DNA of 64,000 bases from DATLWN01 sp964492895 (GTDB lineage Bacteria > Pseudomonadota > Zetaproteobacteria > Mariprofundales > Mariprofundaceae). Made by a program: the position numbers and the translations under genes. The number at the start of each line of letters is the position of its first letter. Position 1 is the stretch's first letter. Positions 25,578-32,718 of this stretch are shown here, in pieces. The notes beneath the pieces were generated by a model. It did no database searches. It had not been told where the DNA came from and saw nothing but the letters and a program-made list of their open reading frames with translations. The DNA lies in contig CAZBLR010000007.1 in the NCBI GenBank assembly GCA_964492895.1, forward strand, positions 23,437-87,436, in the 5' to 3' direction.

Positions 25578-26420
25578 TTACCCCTGCTGCACCGCCTTGG
25601 CGCTGAGCAGGATAACCTCGATCTCTTCCGTGATCTCCTCCTGACGCAGGGCATTGCGCCTCAGGGTTAAGGCGGACACCTGCTCATCGAGGCGGCTGAT
25701 TGCGCCCTCCAGATGCTGCATGCGCCGGCGGCTTTCAGCCATCAATGCGGCATAGACCAGGGCATACAGCACGGCGAACAGATACTGGTCGAGCATGTCG
25801 GCGAAGAAGGCTTCCGGAGAGAGGTTCAGTTGCGGTGCATAGCCTGAAGTCGGGACAGGCACATCCTGCTGGAACGGCGGCAGAATCGACACCGCCTGCG
25901 GTTGGCCGCTGTCGATGGCATGGGAGATCACCGTCAAGCGGAAAGGTCCATAGCGTTCCTGCATCAGGTCCAGTTCATGGACAAGCCGTCCCAGCACCGC
26001 CTCCACTTCCTCGGCCACGCTGGCACCGTCGACCAAGGCAACCAGGCGTGCATCGCCGTCCAGCCTGACATCCAGTTTTCGACCGACAGCAACGAGCAAG
26101 GGGTCTTCGACACCGTCCAAGCCTATCCGGTCGTCCAGGGCATGCAGCAGCGTCTCGTTGAAATCCCCGCAGAAACCCCGTTCCGAACCCAGCAGCAGAT
26201 AAACATGGCGGGCGTTGTCCGAAAGCACCGGGCTGATGGCATAAAAACTCCGGAAATCGGCGGCCATGGCCTCGATATCCCGCACCACCTGCTGCTGCGT
26301 GGCCAGGAATCGCGTCAGCTTGCGCGTCTCCAGAAGTGCCAGCATCTTCATGCTGCCCATGATATGCCTGATATCGCCAAGCGCCTGCAGGTGCCGGTCG
26401 GCCTCATGGCGCTTGCTCAT
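25578..26420 (-). CDS. atpG: N-type F-ATPase gamma subunit
   Basis: Gamma is the rotating shaft of F1. The 280-residue protein starts with a coiled-coil helix and has IMGSMKMLALLETRKL near residue 20, GSERGFCGDFN near 80 and a C-terminal coiled-coil helix from about 225. These are standard gamma features, though the sequence is divergent. The start overlaps the atpA stop by 4 bp. Last gene of the operon, next to the bidirectional hairpin. Confidence 0.93.
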   Translation of the reverse strand: MSKRHEADRHLQALGDIRHIMGSMKMLALLETRKLTRFLATQQQVVRDIEAMAADFRSFYAISPVLSDNARHVYLLLGSERGFCGDFNETLLHALDDRIGLDGVEDPLLVAVGRKLDVRLDGDARLVALVDGASVAEEVEAVLGRLVHELDLMQERYGPFRLTVISHAIDSGQPQAVSILPPFQQDVPVPTSGYAPQLNLSPEAFFADMLDQYLFAVLYALVYAALMAESRRRMQHLEGAISRLDEQVSALTLRRNALRQEEITEEIEVILLSAKAVQQG

Positions 26421-27922
26421 TCATCGTCCCCGGCCATCGGCCCGAGCCAGGACTCGAGCTGACGCACCCACTGCTCCCTGGGCTCTTCCAGCCCCAAGCC
26501 ACTGCCATCCACTTGGGACGCGAGGGTTGTGAGCCTCGCCGGAACCTCCGCGGAAGCGGTCTTGTCGAACAGGCCCTCGTTGAAGGCCACCAACCAGGCC
26601 ATCTGAAACAACTCGGACAATGGTCTGAGGCGGTCCTGCTTCAAAAGCTCGCGAAGGATGCGGCCGCGTCGGATCCTTTCCTCCATCGAGGCCTCAAGCC
26701 TTGCCCCGAAACGCGTGAAAATCTCCAGTTCCAGGAATTGCAGGTAATCCAGCTTCATGCGTCCCGCCTCCTGCTGGATACGCGGATGCTGGGCCTTGCC
26801 GCCGATGCGCGAGACCGATCTCGCCACGTCGATGGCGGGCCGCATCCCCTCGTCGAACAACGACTGGTCCAGATAGAGCTGTCCGTCCGTAATGGAGATC
26901 AGGTTGGTCGGGATGTAGGTGGCGATATCGCCCTGCTGCGTCTCGACGATGGGTAGCGCCGTCATGCTGCCTCCGCCGTGCGCCGCATTCAGGCAGGTGG
27001 CACGCTCCAGGAGCCTGGCATGCAGGTAAAAGATATCGCCGGGATAGGCCTCACGCCCCGGCGGTCGGCGCAACAGCAGCGACAACTCGCGGTAACTGCG
27101 CGCATGGGTACTGAGATCATCGTATACCACCAGGGTATCCCGGCCGCGGTTCATTCTGGCCTCGGCGATGGCACAGCCGGCGAACGGAGCCAGATACTGC
27201 AGACCAGGCAGGGCGCTGGCCTCACCGACCACCACGGTGGTGTAATCCATGGCTTCGAACCGGCGCAGGGTTTCCAGCGTACTGACCACAGTGGAGCGCT
27301 TCTGCCCCACCAGCACATAGACGCAATCGACATTCCTGCCGCGCTGGTGGATCACGGCATCGATGGCCAGCGCGCTTCTTCCCATCCCGCGGTCGCCGAT
27401 GATCAGCTGCCGCTGGCCTTTGCCGATCGGCACCATGCAGTCGATGATCTTGATCCCCGTGTACAGCGGATCGTGCACGAACTCCCTGGCGGTGATGGGC
27501 GGGGACAGGATCTCCAGCGGCTGCCGGGCGCCGCATTCGGGTGCAGGCAGGTCGTCCAGCGGGTTGCCGAGGGGATCGACGACACGCCCGAGCAAGGCAT
27601 CGCCAACCGGGATGCTGAGGCTGCGGCGGCCCAGGTGCACCTCCGTGCCCGCTGTCAGGGTCTCCGTCTGGTGCAGCAGGATGGCGCCGAGCATTTCCTC
27701 GCTCAGATGGAATACCATGCCCCGGCTGCCGTCGGCGAAATCGAGGATTTCATCCATGGCCGCGTCAGGTAGTCCACGCACCCAGGCGATGCCATCGCCC
27801 ACCGATACCACGCTGCCCCGTTCGCCGATACGCAGGCCGAAGCGGTACGCCTGCAACCAGTCATCCGGCTGGGTACCCACCCCTGTTTGCGCGTCCGTTT
27901 CAGGCCTGTCCACGATCGCCAT
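26417..27922 (-). CDS. atpA: N-type F-ATPase alpha subunit with altered P-loop
   Basis: Alpha forms the non-catalytic nucleotide sites of F1. The protein is 501 residues and aligns along its length with alpha subunits (VGDGIAWVRGL; DDLSTHARSYRELSLLLRRPPGREAYPGD). The P-loop reads GDRGMGRSALAID at residues 176-188, where the family has GDRQTGKTA: the lysine is replaced by Arg182 (codon AGA, 27379-27377) and Thr by Ser. ATG 27922 overlaps atpF by 23 bp; GTG 27913 is the alternative. Confidence 0.95.
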   Translation of the reverse strand: MAIVDRPETDAQTGVGTQPDDWLQAYRFGLRIGERGSVVSVGDGIAWVRGLPDAAMDEILDFADGSRGMVFHLSEEMLGAILLHQTETLTAGTEVHLGRRSLSIPVGDALLGRVVDPLGNPLDDLPAPECGARQPLEILSPPITAREFVHDPLYTGIKIIDCMVPIGKGQRQLIIGDRGMGRSALAIDAVIHQRGRNVDCVYVLVGQKRSTVVSTLETLRRFEAMDYTTVVVGEASALPGLQYLAPFAGCAIAEARMNRGRDTLVVYDDLSTHARSYRELSLLLRRPPGREAYPGDIFYLHARLLERATCLNAAHGGGSMTALPIVETQQGDIATYIPTNLISITDGQLYLDQSLFDEGMRPAIDVARSVSRIGGKAQHPRIQQEAGRMKLDYLQFLELEIFTRFGARLEASMEERIRRGRILRELLKQDRLRPLSELFQMAWLVAFNEGLFDKTASAEVPARLTTLASQVDGSGLGLEEPREQWVRQLESWLGPMAGDDE

Positions 27923-28652
27923 CCGTGAAAAAGCGCATCTCGTCGCGCAGGTTGGCCGCCAGGGTCCAGGCGCCAAAACTGATATGCAGTCCCGCGACAA
28001 GATCCGGATTCACCTGGAACTGCCATGCCATATCCGTCGACCCCAGAAGCTCGGCAAAGTCCTGCTGCAAGGCCTGCTTGGTCTCGGCAGCCAATGCGAA
28101 GGCGCTTTGCACGACGATGGCCTCGCGGTTGGACGACCAGGCCTGTTCCAGCTCCCGGACCTGATCCTCCGTCAGGGCCGGCAGTTGCTGCTGCACCATG
28201 GCGACGATCCGCGCCTCCAGCTCGGGGCCGGCCAGGCCTTCCAGCATGCGTCCGAGAAAGCGTCCCGCCTGCAGCATCGCATCGGCCTCAGCCTGCTTCT
28301 TGAGCTCGCCAAGGCGGCGATCATCGAGCACCCGCGCCTTTTCCCGCTGCTGCTCCAATTCGGCCGCCAGTACCTCCTTGAGCTTGGCCCGTTCCGCTTC
28401 GATCTCCCCGTGCAAGGCCTGGCGCGCTGCCTCGCGCTCCTTCTCCCAGTCGCCCAGGCGATGCGTGTAGCGCTCCCCGACCGATTCGGCCTCGGTGCGC
28501 ATCGCCCTGGCATCGGCCAACTCCTTCTCGATGGCACTGCGCCGCCGGGAGATCACCTGCTGGATCGGCCTGTAGAAAAATCGCTTCAGGATCCAGACCA
28601 GGACCAGGAAATTGACGATCTCGAGGACAAAGGTGGTCCAGTTCAGCTCCAT
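27900..28652 (-). CDS. atpF: N-type F-ATPase subunit b, long form
   Basis: A 250-residue stator subunit. One membrane helix (about residues 5-22) is followed by a long charged coiled coil to about 140 and a C-terminal region that covers the role of the missing delta subunit. There is no atpH in the operon, and in N-ATPases the long b subunit is thought to replace it. It precedes atpA with overlap and follows atpE by 34 bp. Confidence 0.92.
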   Translation of the reverse strand: MELNWTTFVLEIVNFLVLVWILKRFFYRPIQQVISRRRSAIEKELADARAMRTEAESVGERYTHRLGDWEKEREAARQALHGEIEAERAKLKEVLAAELEQQREKARVLDDRRLGELKKQAEADAMLQAGRFLGRMLEGLAGPELEARIVAMVQQQLPALTEDQVRELEQAWSSNREAIVVQSAFALAAETKQALQQDFAELLGSTDMAWQFQVNPDLVAGLHISFGAWTLAANLRDEMRFFTDGDRGQA

Positions 28653-28686
28653 GCCGCGCCTCCGTCACCGGATGCCATCCTCGCCT

Positions 28687-28953
28687 TCATTTGACGAAAT
28701 AGGCCAGCAGGGGGTTGCGGAACAGCACGATGAGCACGATCACCAGCACATAGATGGCCAGTGACTCGATCATGGCCAGGCCGATGAACAGCGTACGCGT
28801 GATCGTCTTTTCCGCCTCGGGCTGCCTGGCCAGCGCATCCAGCGACTGGCTGATGGCCCTGCCCATCGCCTGGGCCGGGCCGAGCACCCCGATGGCGATG
28901 CCGAGTACGGCAGCCACCGTGGAGGCCAGCAAAAACCAGTGAAGATCAGTCAT
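28687..28953 (-). CDS. atpE: N-type F-ATPase c (rotor ring) subunit
   Basis: An 88-residue hairpin of two membrane helices with the polar loop ARQPEAEKT. Helix 2 holds the ion-binding Glu63 in AMIESLAIY, so Ser64 and Tyr68 of the sodium-type ES-x3-Y pattern are present. In helix 1 an ungapped alignment puts Met30 at the position of the sodium-binding Gln32 of Ilyobacter, with Gln28 nearby. The coupling ion therefore cannot be assigned from sequence alone. Confidence 0.94.
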   Translation of the reverse strand: MTDLHWFLLASTVAAVLGIAIGVLGPAQAMGRAISQSLDALARQPEAEKTITRTLFIGLAMIESLAIYVLVIVLIVLFRNPLLAYFVK

Positions 28954-28956
28954 GGC

Positions 28957-29643
28957 TCACTCCTTCTTTATCTCGATCAGTTGTTGGGACTGGATGCCGC
29001 CGGCCACATAGATCAGGGCCAGCATGCCGAAGATATAGGCCTGCACCAGCGCCTCGACGATGTGCAGCATCAGGATCGGGATCGGTGCCAGGAACCCGGC
29101 GATGAGCAGCACCAGCAGCGCAGCCATCTCCAGGCTCATCATGTTGCCGAACAGGCGCACGGCCAAGGCCACGGTGCGGCTGACCTCGCTGATCAGGTGA
29201 AACGGCAGCATCAGCGGACTGGGACTCAGGTAATGGCGCAGATAGCTCTTCACCCCCTGGGTACGGATGCCGAACCAGTGGACGGACAGGAACACCAGGA
29301 TGGCCAGGCCGGAGGTGGCCGACAGGTCGCTCGTCGGGGAATGCATGCCCGGGATCAGGCCGACGAGGTTGGCCACGACGAGGAACAGCCACAGGGTGGC
29401 GATGAATGGCATGACCTGGCGCGTGTATTGCGGCAGCACGGCCCGGATGGCGTCCTCGATCACGAGGACAATACCCTCGAGTGCTGCCTGCAACGACCCC
29501 GGTTGTTCCTGCAGCCGCCGGCAGGCCAGCCATGCCAAGAGTCCCAGGGCCAGCATGATGCCCCAGGTGGTGATCACGGTATCGCTGATCATCAGCCATC
29601 CGAGATCAAGGCCGGCACGCTGCAGGGGCTGGGCGCCATGCAT
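28957..29643 (-). CDS. atpB: N-type F-ATPase a subunit
   Basis: The stator half-channel of Fo, 228 residues with about five or six membrane helices. The essential arginine is in ALAVRLFGNMMSLEMA (about residue 165), and the last helix has LVQAYIFGMLALIYVAGG. ATG 29643 starts 2 bp after the atpQ stop. In N-ATPases, atpR normally lies just before this gene; here it is absent. Confidence 0.94.
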   Translation of the reverse strand: MHGAQPLQRAGLDLGWLMISDTVITTWGIMLALGLLAWLACRRLQEQPGSLQAALEGIVLVIEDAIRAVLPQYTRQVMPFIATLWLFLVVANLVGLIPGMHSPTSDLSATSGLAILVFLSVHWFGIRTQGVKSYLRHYLSPSPLMLPFHLISEVSRTVALAVRLFGNMMSLEMAALLVLLIAGFLAPIPILMLHIVEALVQAYIFGMLALIYVAGGIQSQQLIEIKKE

Positions 29644-29645
29644 GG

Positions 29646-29921
29646 CTATTCACTGCCCCGGATCAACAGCCAGGCATTGATGCCGCCGATGAACACGCCG
29701 ACCACGATCAGGCTGGTCGTCCAGTTCACGGAATAGCCGGGCAGGCGGCTGTCCAGCCAGTCGCCGAGATAGGCGCCGACGATGATCGGCAGCACCAGCA
29801 CCAGGCCCAGCGTGCCCAGATAGGTGGTCTGCGCCAGCAGGGTATGCCGTTCGTGTTCGGCCTGCTTCATCCTTTCAGCCTGCAGTTCGACCTCCTTCCT
29901 GAGCTTGCGGCGATCGTTCAC
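29646..29921 (-). CDS. atpQ: N-ATPase accessory subunit AtpQ (AtpZ/AtpI family)
   Basis: A 91-residue protein with a charged N-terminal helix (about 1-30) and two membrane helices (TLGLVLVLPIIVGAYLGDWL and TSLIVVGVFIGGINAWLLI), as in the ATPase_gene1/AtpZ-AtpI family. AtpQ is a signature gene of N-ATPase operons, probably for c-ring assembly or magnesium supply. The start is GTG 29921, overlapping the atpC stop (GTGA); the frame open to 30152 is a shadow of atpC. Confidence 0.9.
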   Translation of the reverse strand: MNDRRKLRKEVELQAERMKQAEHERHTLLAQTTYLGTLGLVLVLPIIVGAYLGDWLDSRLPGYSVNWTTSLIVVGVFIGGINAWLLIRGSE

Positions 29922-30325
29922 AGGCCGCCCCCGCCCCGGCGCATCTCCCACAGCCGCCGCAACATCTCCTCCTCCATGCGCCTGAGGCTTTGCTTGACGT
30001 CGAGCAGCATCTCCTCCTCGGCCAGCAGCTGTTCGCCGATGGCCGAACTGATGCGCGCATAGTCGGCATCGATCAGGTAATGCCGGGTGCTGACAGTCAG
30101 CTCGTTGTCGTTGAAATACAGCAGGCCTCCGGGCATGGCCAGGAATCGCCAATGGCCCGAGGCATCGGCAAACCTCGCCAGGCCGAAGACCAGGGAGGTC
30201 ATGAAGCGGGCATGGCCGGCCATGAGGCCGAAGCTTCCGGAGGCGTCCTCGCCGATGAAGGAACGGACATCCCCAAAACGTTCGCTGCCGGTGGCTGCAT
30301 GCAGATTCAGGACGAAGGTGCTCAC
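29918..30325 (-). CDS. atpC: N-type F-ATPase epsilon subunit
   Basis: A 135-residue protein with an N-terminal beta-sandwich (FVLNLHAATGSERFGDVRSF; GHARFMTSL) and a C-terminal helical hairpin rich in Glu and Arg (about 90-130). The start is GTG 30325, overlapping the atpD stop (GTGA). Epsilon couples and inhibits F1 rotation. The polyglycine C-terminus is unusual but not alarming. Confidence 0.92.
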   Translation of the reverse strand: MSTFVLNLHAATGSERFGDVRSFIGEDASGSFGLMAGHARFMTSLVFGLARFADASGHWRFLAMPGGLLYFNDNELTVSTRHYLIDADYARISSAIGEQLLAEEEMLLDVKQSLRRMEEEMLRRLWEMRRGGGGL

Positions 30326-31725
30326 TGGCTGCCGCCGGCCATCGTACCGCGCATATAGCACGCCTCCTCGGCCGTTTCGTCGTAGCGCCCCTGCAGGAAG
30401 GCTTCGCAATCGGTCAGCGTATCGGCCAGTGGCACCGAAACCCCCGGGATGCCGGAATGGGTGGCGGTGACGAAGAACGGCTGGCTCAGATAGCGCTGCA
30501 GCTTGCGCGCGCGCTTGACGATCAACTGGTCAGCCACTGACAGCTCCTCCATACCCAGCATGGCGATGATGTCCTCCAGTTCGGCGTAGCGGGCCAGATG
30601 TTCGCGTACGCCCTCGGCTACGCCGTAATGCCGTTCCCCGAGCACATGCCGGTCCATCAGCTTGCTGGCCGAACGCAGCGGATCGACGGCCGGATAGATG
30701 CCGCGGCTGGCCTGGGCACGCGCCAGGATGATCTTGGTGTCGAGGTGTCCGAGGATGGTGCTGACGGCCGGGTCGGTCATGTCGTCGGCCGGCACGTAGA
30801 CGGCCTGCACGCCGGTGATGGCCCCCCTGGTCGTCGAGCTGATGCGGTCCTGCATCTCCGCCACCTCGGTCGCCAGTGTCGGCTGGTAGCCCACCGTGGC
30901 CGGCATGCGCCCGAGCAGGGTCGAGATCTCGCTACCCGCCTGCACGAAGCGGAACACGTTGTCCATCAGCAGCAACACCTCCTTGTGCAGGGTGTCGCGC
31001 AGGTACTCGGCATAGGTCAGGGCGCTCAGGCCGACGCGGAAGCGCACCCCCGGCGACTCGTCCATCTCCCCGAACACCAGAAGCGATCGCGGCATCACCT
31101 CGGTCTGGCGCAGCTCATGCCACAGCTCGTGGCCCTCGCGGATACGCTCGCCCACACCCGCGAACACCGACACGCCCTGATGGATGGCGGCCACGGCATG
31201 CATGAACTCCATGATCAACACGGTTTTGCCCACGCCGGCGCCGCCGAACAGACCCGTCTTGCCGCCGCGCACGAAAGGACAAAGCAGGTCGATGACCTTG
31301 ATGCCGGTTTCCAGCACCTCGCCGGTACCCCGGGATTCGGACAGTGCCATCGACTGGCCATGGATGTTGCAGTATGCCTCTGCCGGCAGCGGCTCGCCGT
31401 CGTCCAGCGGCTCGCCGAACACGTTCAGCACCCTGCCCAGGCAACCGGGGGCCACCGGCACATGCAGCGGCGCGCCGGTATCGTATACGGCCGTTCCCCG
31501 GGCCAGTCCGGCGGCACGGTGCAGCGTGATGGCCCGTACGTGCCGCTCATCCAGGTGCTGATGCACCTCGAAGAGATAGCGGTTTCCGTCAATTTCGGCA
31601 TACAGCGCTTGTCTCAGCGGCGGCAGTTGTGCGCAGGCGATGACCACCACAGGGCCCTGCACCTCGGTGATGGTGCCGACCATCCCGGTATCAGTACGGT
31701 GCGCCGCCACTGCAGAGCCGCTCAT
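30322..31725 (-). CDS. atpD: N-type F-ATPase beta (catalytic) subunit
   Basis: The 467-residue catalytic subunit. Walker A GGAGVGKT is at about residues 159-166, the catalytic Glu lies in FAGVGERIREG, Walker B in LLLMDNVFRF and the IPAD-like loop is VYVPADDMTDPA. All catalytic residues are intact, unlike the P-loop of alpha. First gene of the operon; beta-first order is the mark of the N-ATPase atpDCQRBEFAG arrangement, in contrast to the housekeeping atpBEFHAGDC order. Confidence 0.97.
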   Translation of the reverse strand: MSGSAVAAHRTDTGMVGTITEVQGPVVVIACAQLPPLRQALYAEIDGNRYLFEVHQHLDERHVRAITLHRAAGLARGTAVYDTGAPLHVPVAPGCLGRVLNVFGEPLDDGEPLPAEAYCNIHGQSMALSESRGTGEVLETGIKVIDLLCPFVRGGKTGLFGGAGVGKTVLIMEFMHAVAAIHQGVSVFAGVGERIREGHELWHELRQTEVMPRSLLVFGEMDESPGVRFRVGLSALTYAEYLRDTLHKEVLLLMDNVFRFVQAGSEISTLLGRMPATVGYQPTLATEVAEMQDRISSTTRGAITGVQAVYVPADDMTDPAVSTILGHLDTKIILARAQASRGIYPAVDPLRSASKLMDRHVLGERHYGVAEGVREHLARYAELEDIIAMLGMEELSVADQLIVKRARKLQRYLSQPFFVTATHSGIPGVSVPLADTLTDCEAFLQGRYDETAEEACYMRGTMAGGSQ

Positions 31726-31749
31726 CCCCTTGCCTGCCCTCCCTCGCTC

Positions 31750-31804
31750 CCGGGCCGCAGGGCCCGGATCGGTGAACGTATCAACTTGCTTGGATTTTAG
31801 ACAA
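31750..31804 (-). promoter_or_regulatory. Putative promoter and leader hairpin of N-ATPase operon
   Basis: On the minus strand, TTGTCT (31804-31799) is followed after 16-17 bp by GATACG/ATACGT as a weak -10. Between this and the atpD ATG lies a perfect 7-bp stem CCGGGCC-CTGC-GGCCCGG (31767-31750), without a T run. The promoter call is weak; the hairpin is plainly there and could act on transcription or on mRNA stability. Confidence 0.35.
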
Positions 31805-31832
31805 TAATGGGCACAGCCGTTGCCGCATCTTC

Positions 31833-32291
31833 TCAGGGGTCTCCCCAGTGCGCGAACATCGCCGCCTGGCCATGGTAGACCCCCTGCCGGTCGATCACGT
31901 TCCAGACCACGGCCCCGCGGATGACAAAACGCCTGCCGGTGGCGGAAATGCGCACGCCCGAATAGTCGTCGATGTAGCCCTGCTCGGAGACACGCTGCAA
32001 CAGCGCCTCCCGTGCCCGGCGGTTCACTGGCTCGGCGGAAAGGCGCGAAGGCAGATGCGTGAAGTCATCCCAGTCCGTCTCGAACAGACTCAGGGCCGTC
32101 AGGTTCGCGTAATTGAACACGGGATCCGCCTCGGTGCCGTGGGAGACCAGTGCGAACGGTGCCTCCCAGAGGCGCCGCGCCAGTTCGTCGGCATCCGTCG
32201 CCTGCATCAGTTGGCGGCCGGTGAGCCGGGCATAGCTTTGTGCCAGCAGCAGGACATGATCGATGAGATGAAGCGGATACGCGGATGGCAT
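31833..32291 (-). CDS. MEKHLA-domain (PAS-like) protein
   Basis: A 152-residue protein that is all MEKHLA domain: LVSHGTEADPVFNYANLTAL, DWDDFTHLPSRLSAEP, DDYSGVRIS and the C-terminal GQAAMFAHW are typical. The domain is a PAS-like fold first seen in plant HD-ZIP III proteins; bacterial members are single-domain and their ligand is unknown. It lies upstream of the N-ATPase operon on the same strand with 107 bp between. Confidence 0.85.
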   Translation of the reverse strand: MPSAYPLHLIDHVLLLAQSYARLTGRQLMQATDADELARRLWEAPFALVSHGTEADPVFNYANLTALSLFETDWDDFTHLPSRLSAEPVNRRAREALLQRVSEQGYIDDYSGVRISATGRRFVIRGAVVWNVIDRQGVYHGQAAMFAHWGDP

Positions 32292-32328
32292 GTCTGATGG
32301 CCCGTATGCCGGCCTTGCGGCCGGGCCC

Positions 32329-32718
32329 TTACGCGTGGACGCGTGCGACGAGGTCGATCTCCACCTTGGCGCCGAGCGGCAGCGCCGCTACGGCCACGGT
32401 GGCGCGTGCCGGGCGGTGTTCGCCCAGCCATTCGGCGTAGATGGTGTTGATCTTGGGAAAATCCGCCATGTCCACCAGGTAGATGTTGGCCTTGATGATC
32501 CCGTCCGTGGATGAACCTCCCGCCTTCAGCACCGCGGACAGGTTCTGCATCACCTGCCGGGCCTGCGCCTCCACCGCATCCCCCACCAGCGACCCGGAGA
32601 CGGGGTCCAGGCCGATCTGGCCCGACAGATAAAGCAGCTGGCCGTCGCGCATGGCCTGGCTATAGGGGCCCACCGCCTTCGGGGCCTGGTCGGAATGCAC
32701 CGGCTTGATCTGGCTCAT
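32329..32718 (-). CDS. ridA: RidA-family 2-iminobutanoate deaminase
   Basis: A 129-residue RidA (YjgF) protein with AVGPYSQAM, LYLSGQIGLDP and the signature RATVAVAALPLGAKVEID near the C-terminus, including the Arg that binds the iminoacid carboxylate. RidA hydrolyses reactive enamines and imines formed by PLP enzymes. Its start overlaps the spoT stop by 4 bp (ATGA); ridA after spoT is a common order. Confidence 0.93.
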   Translation of the reverse strand: MSQIKPVHSDQAPKAVGPYSQAMRDGQLLYLSGQIGLDPVSGSLVGDAVEAQARQVMQNLSAVLKAGGSSTDGIIKANIYLVDMADFPKINTIYAEWLGEHRPARATVAVAALPLGAKVEIDLVARVHA

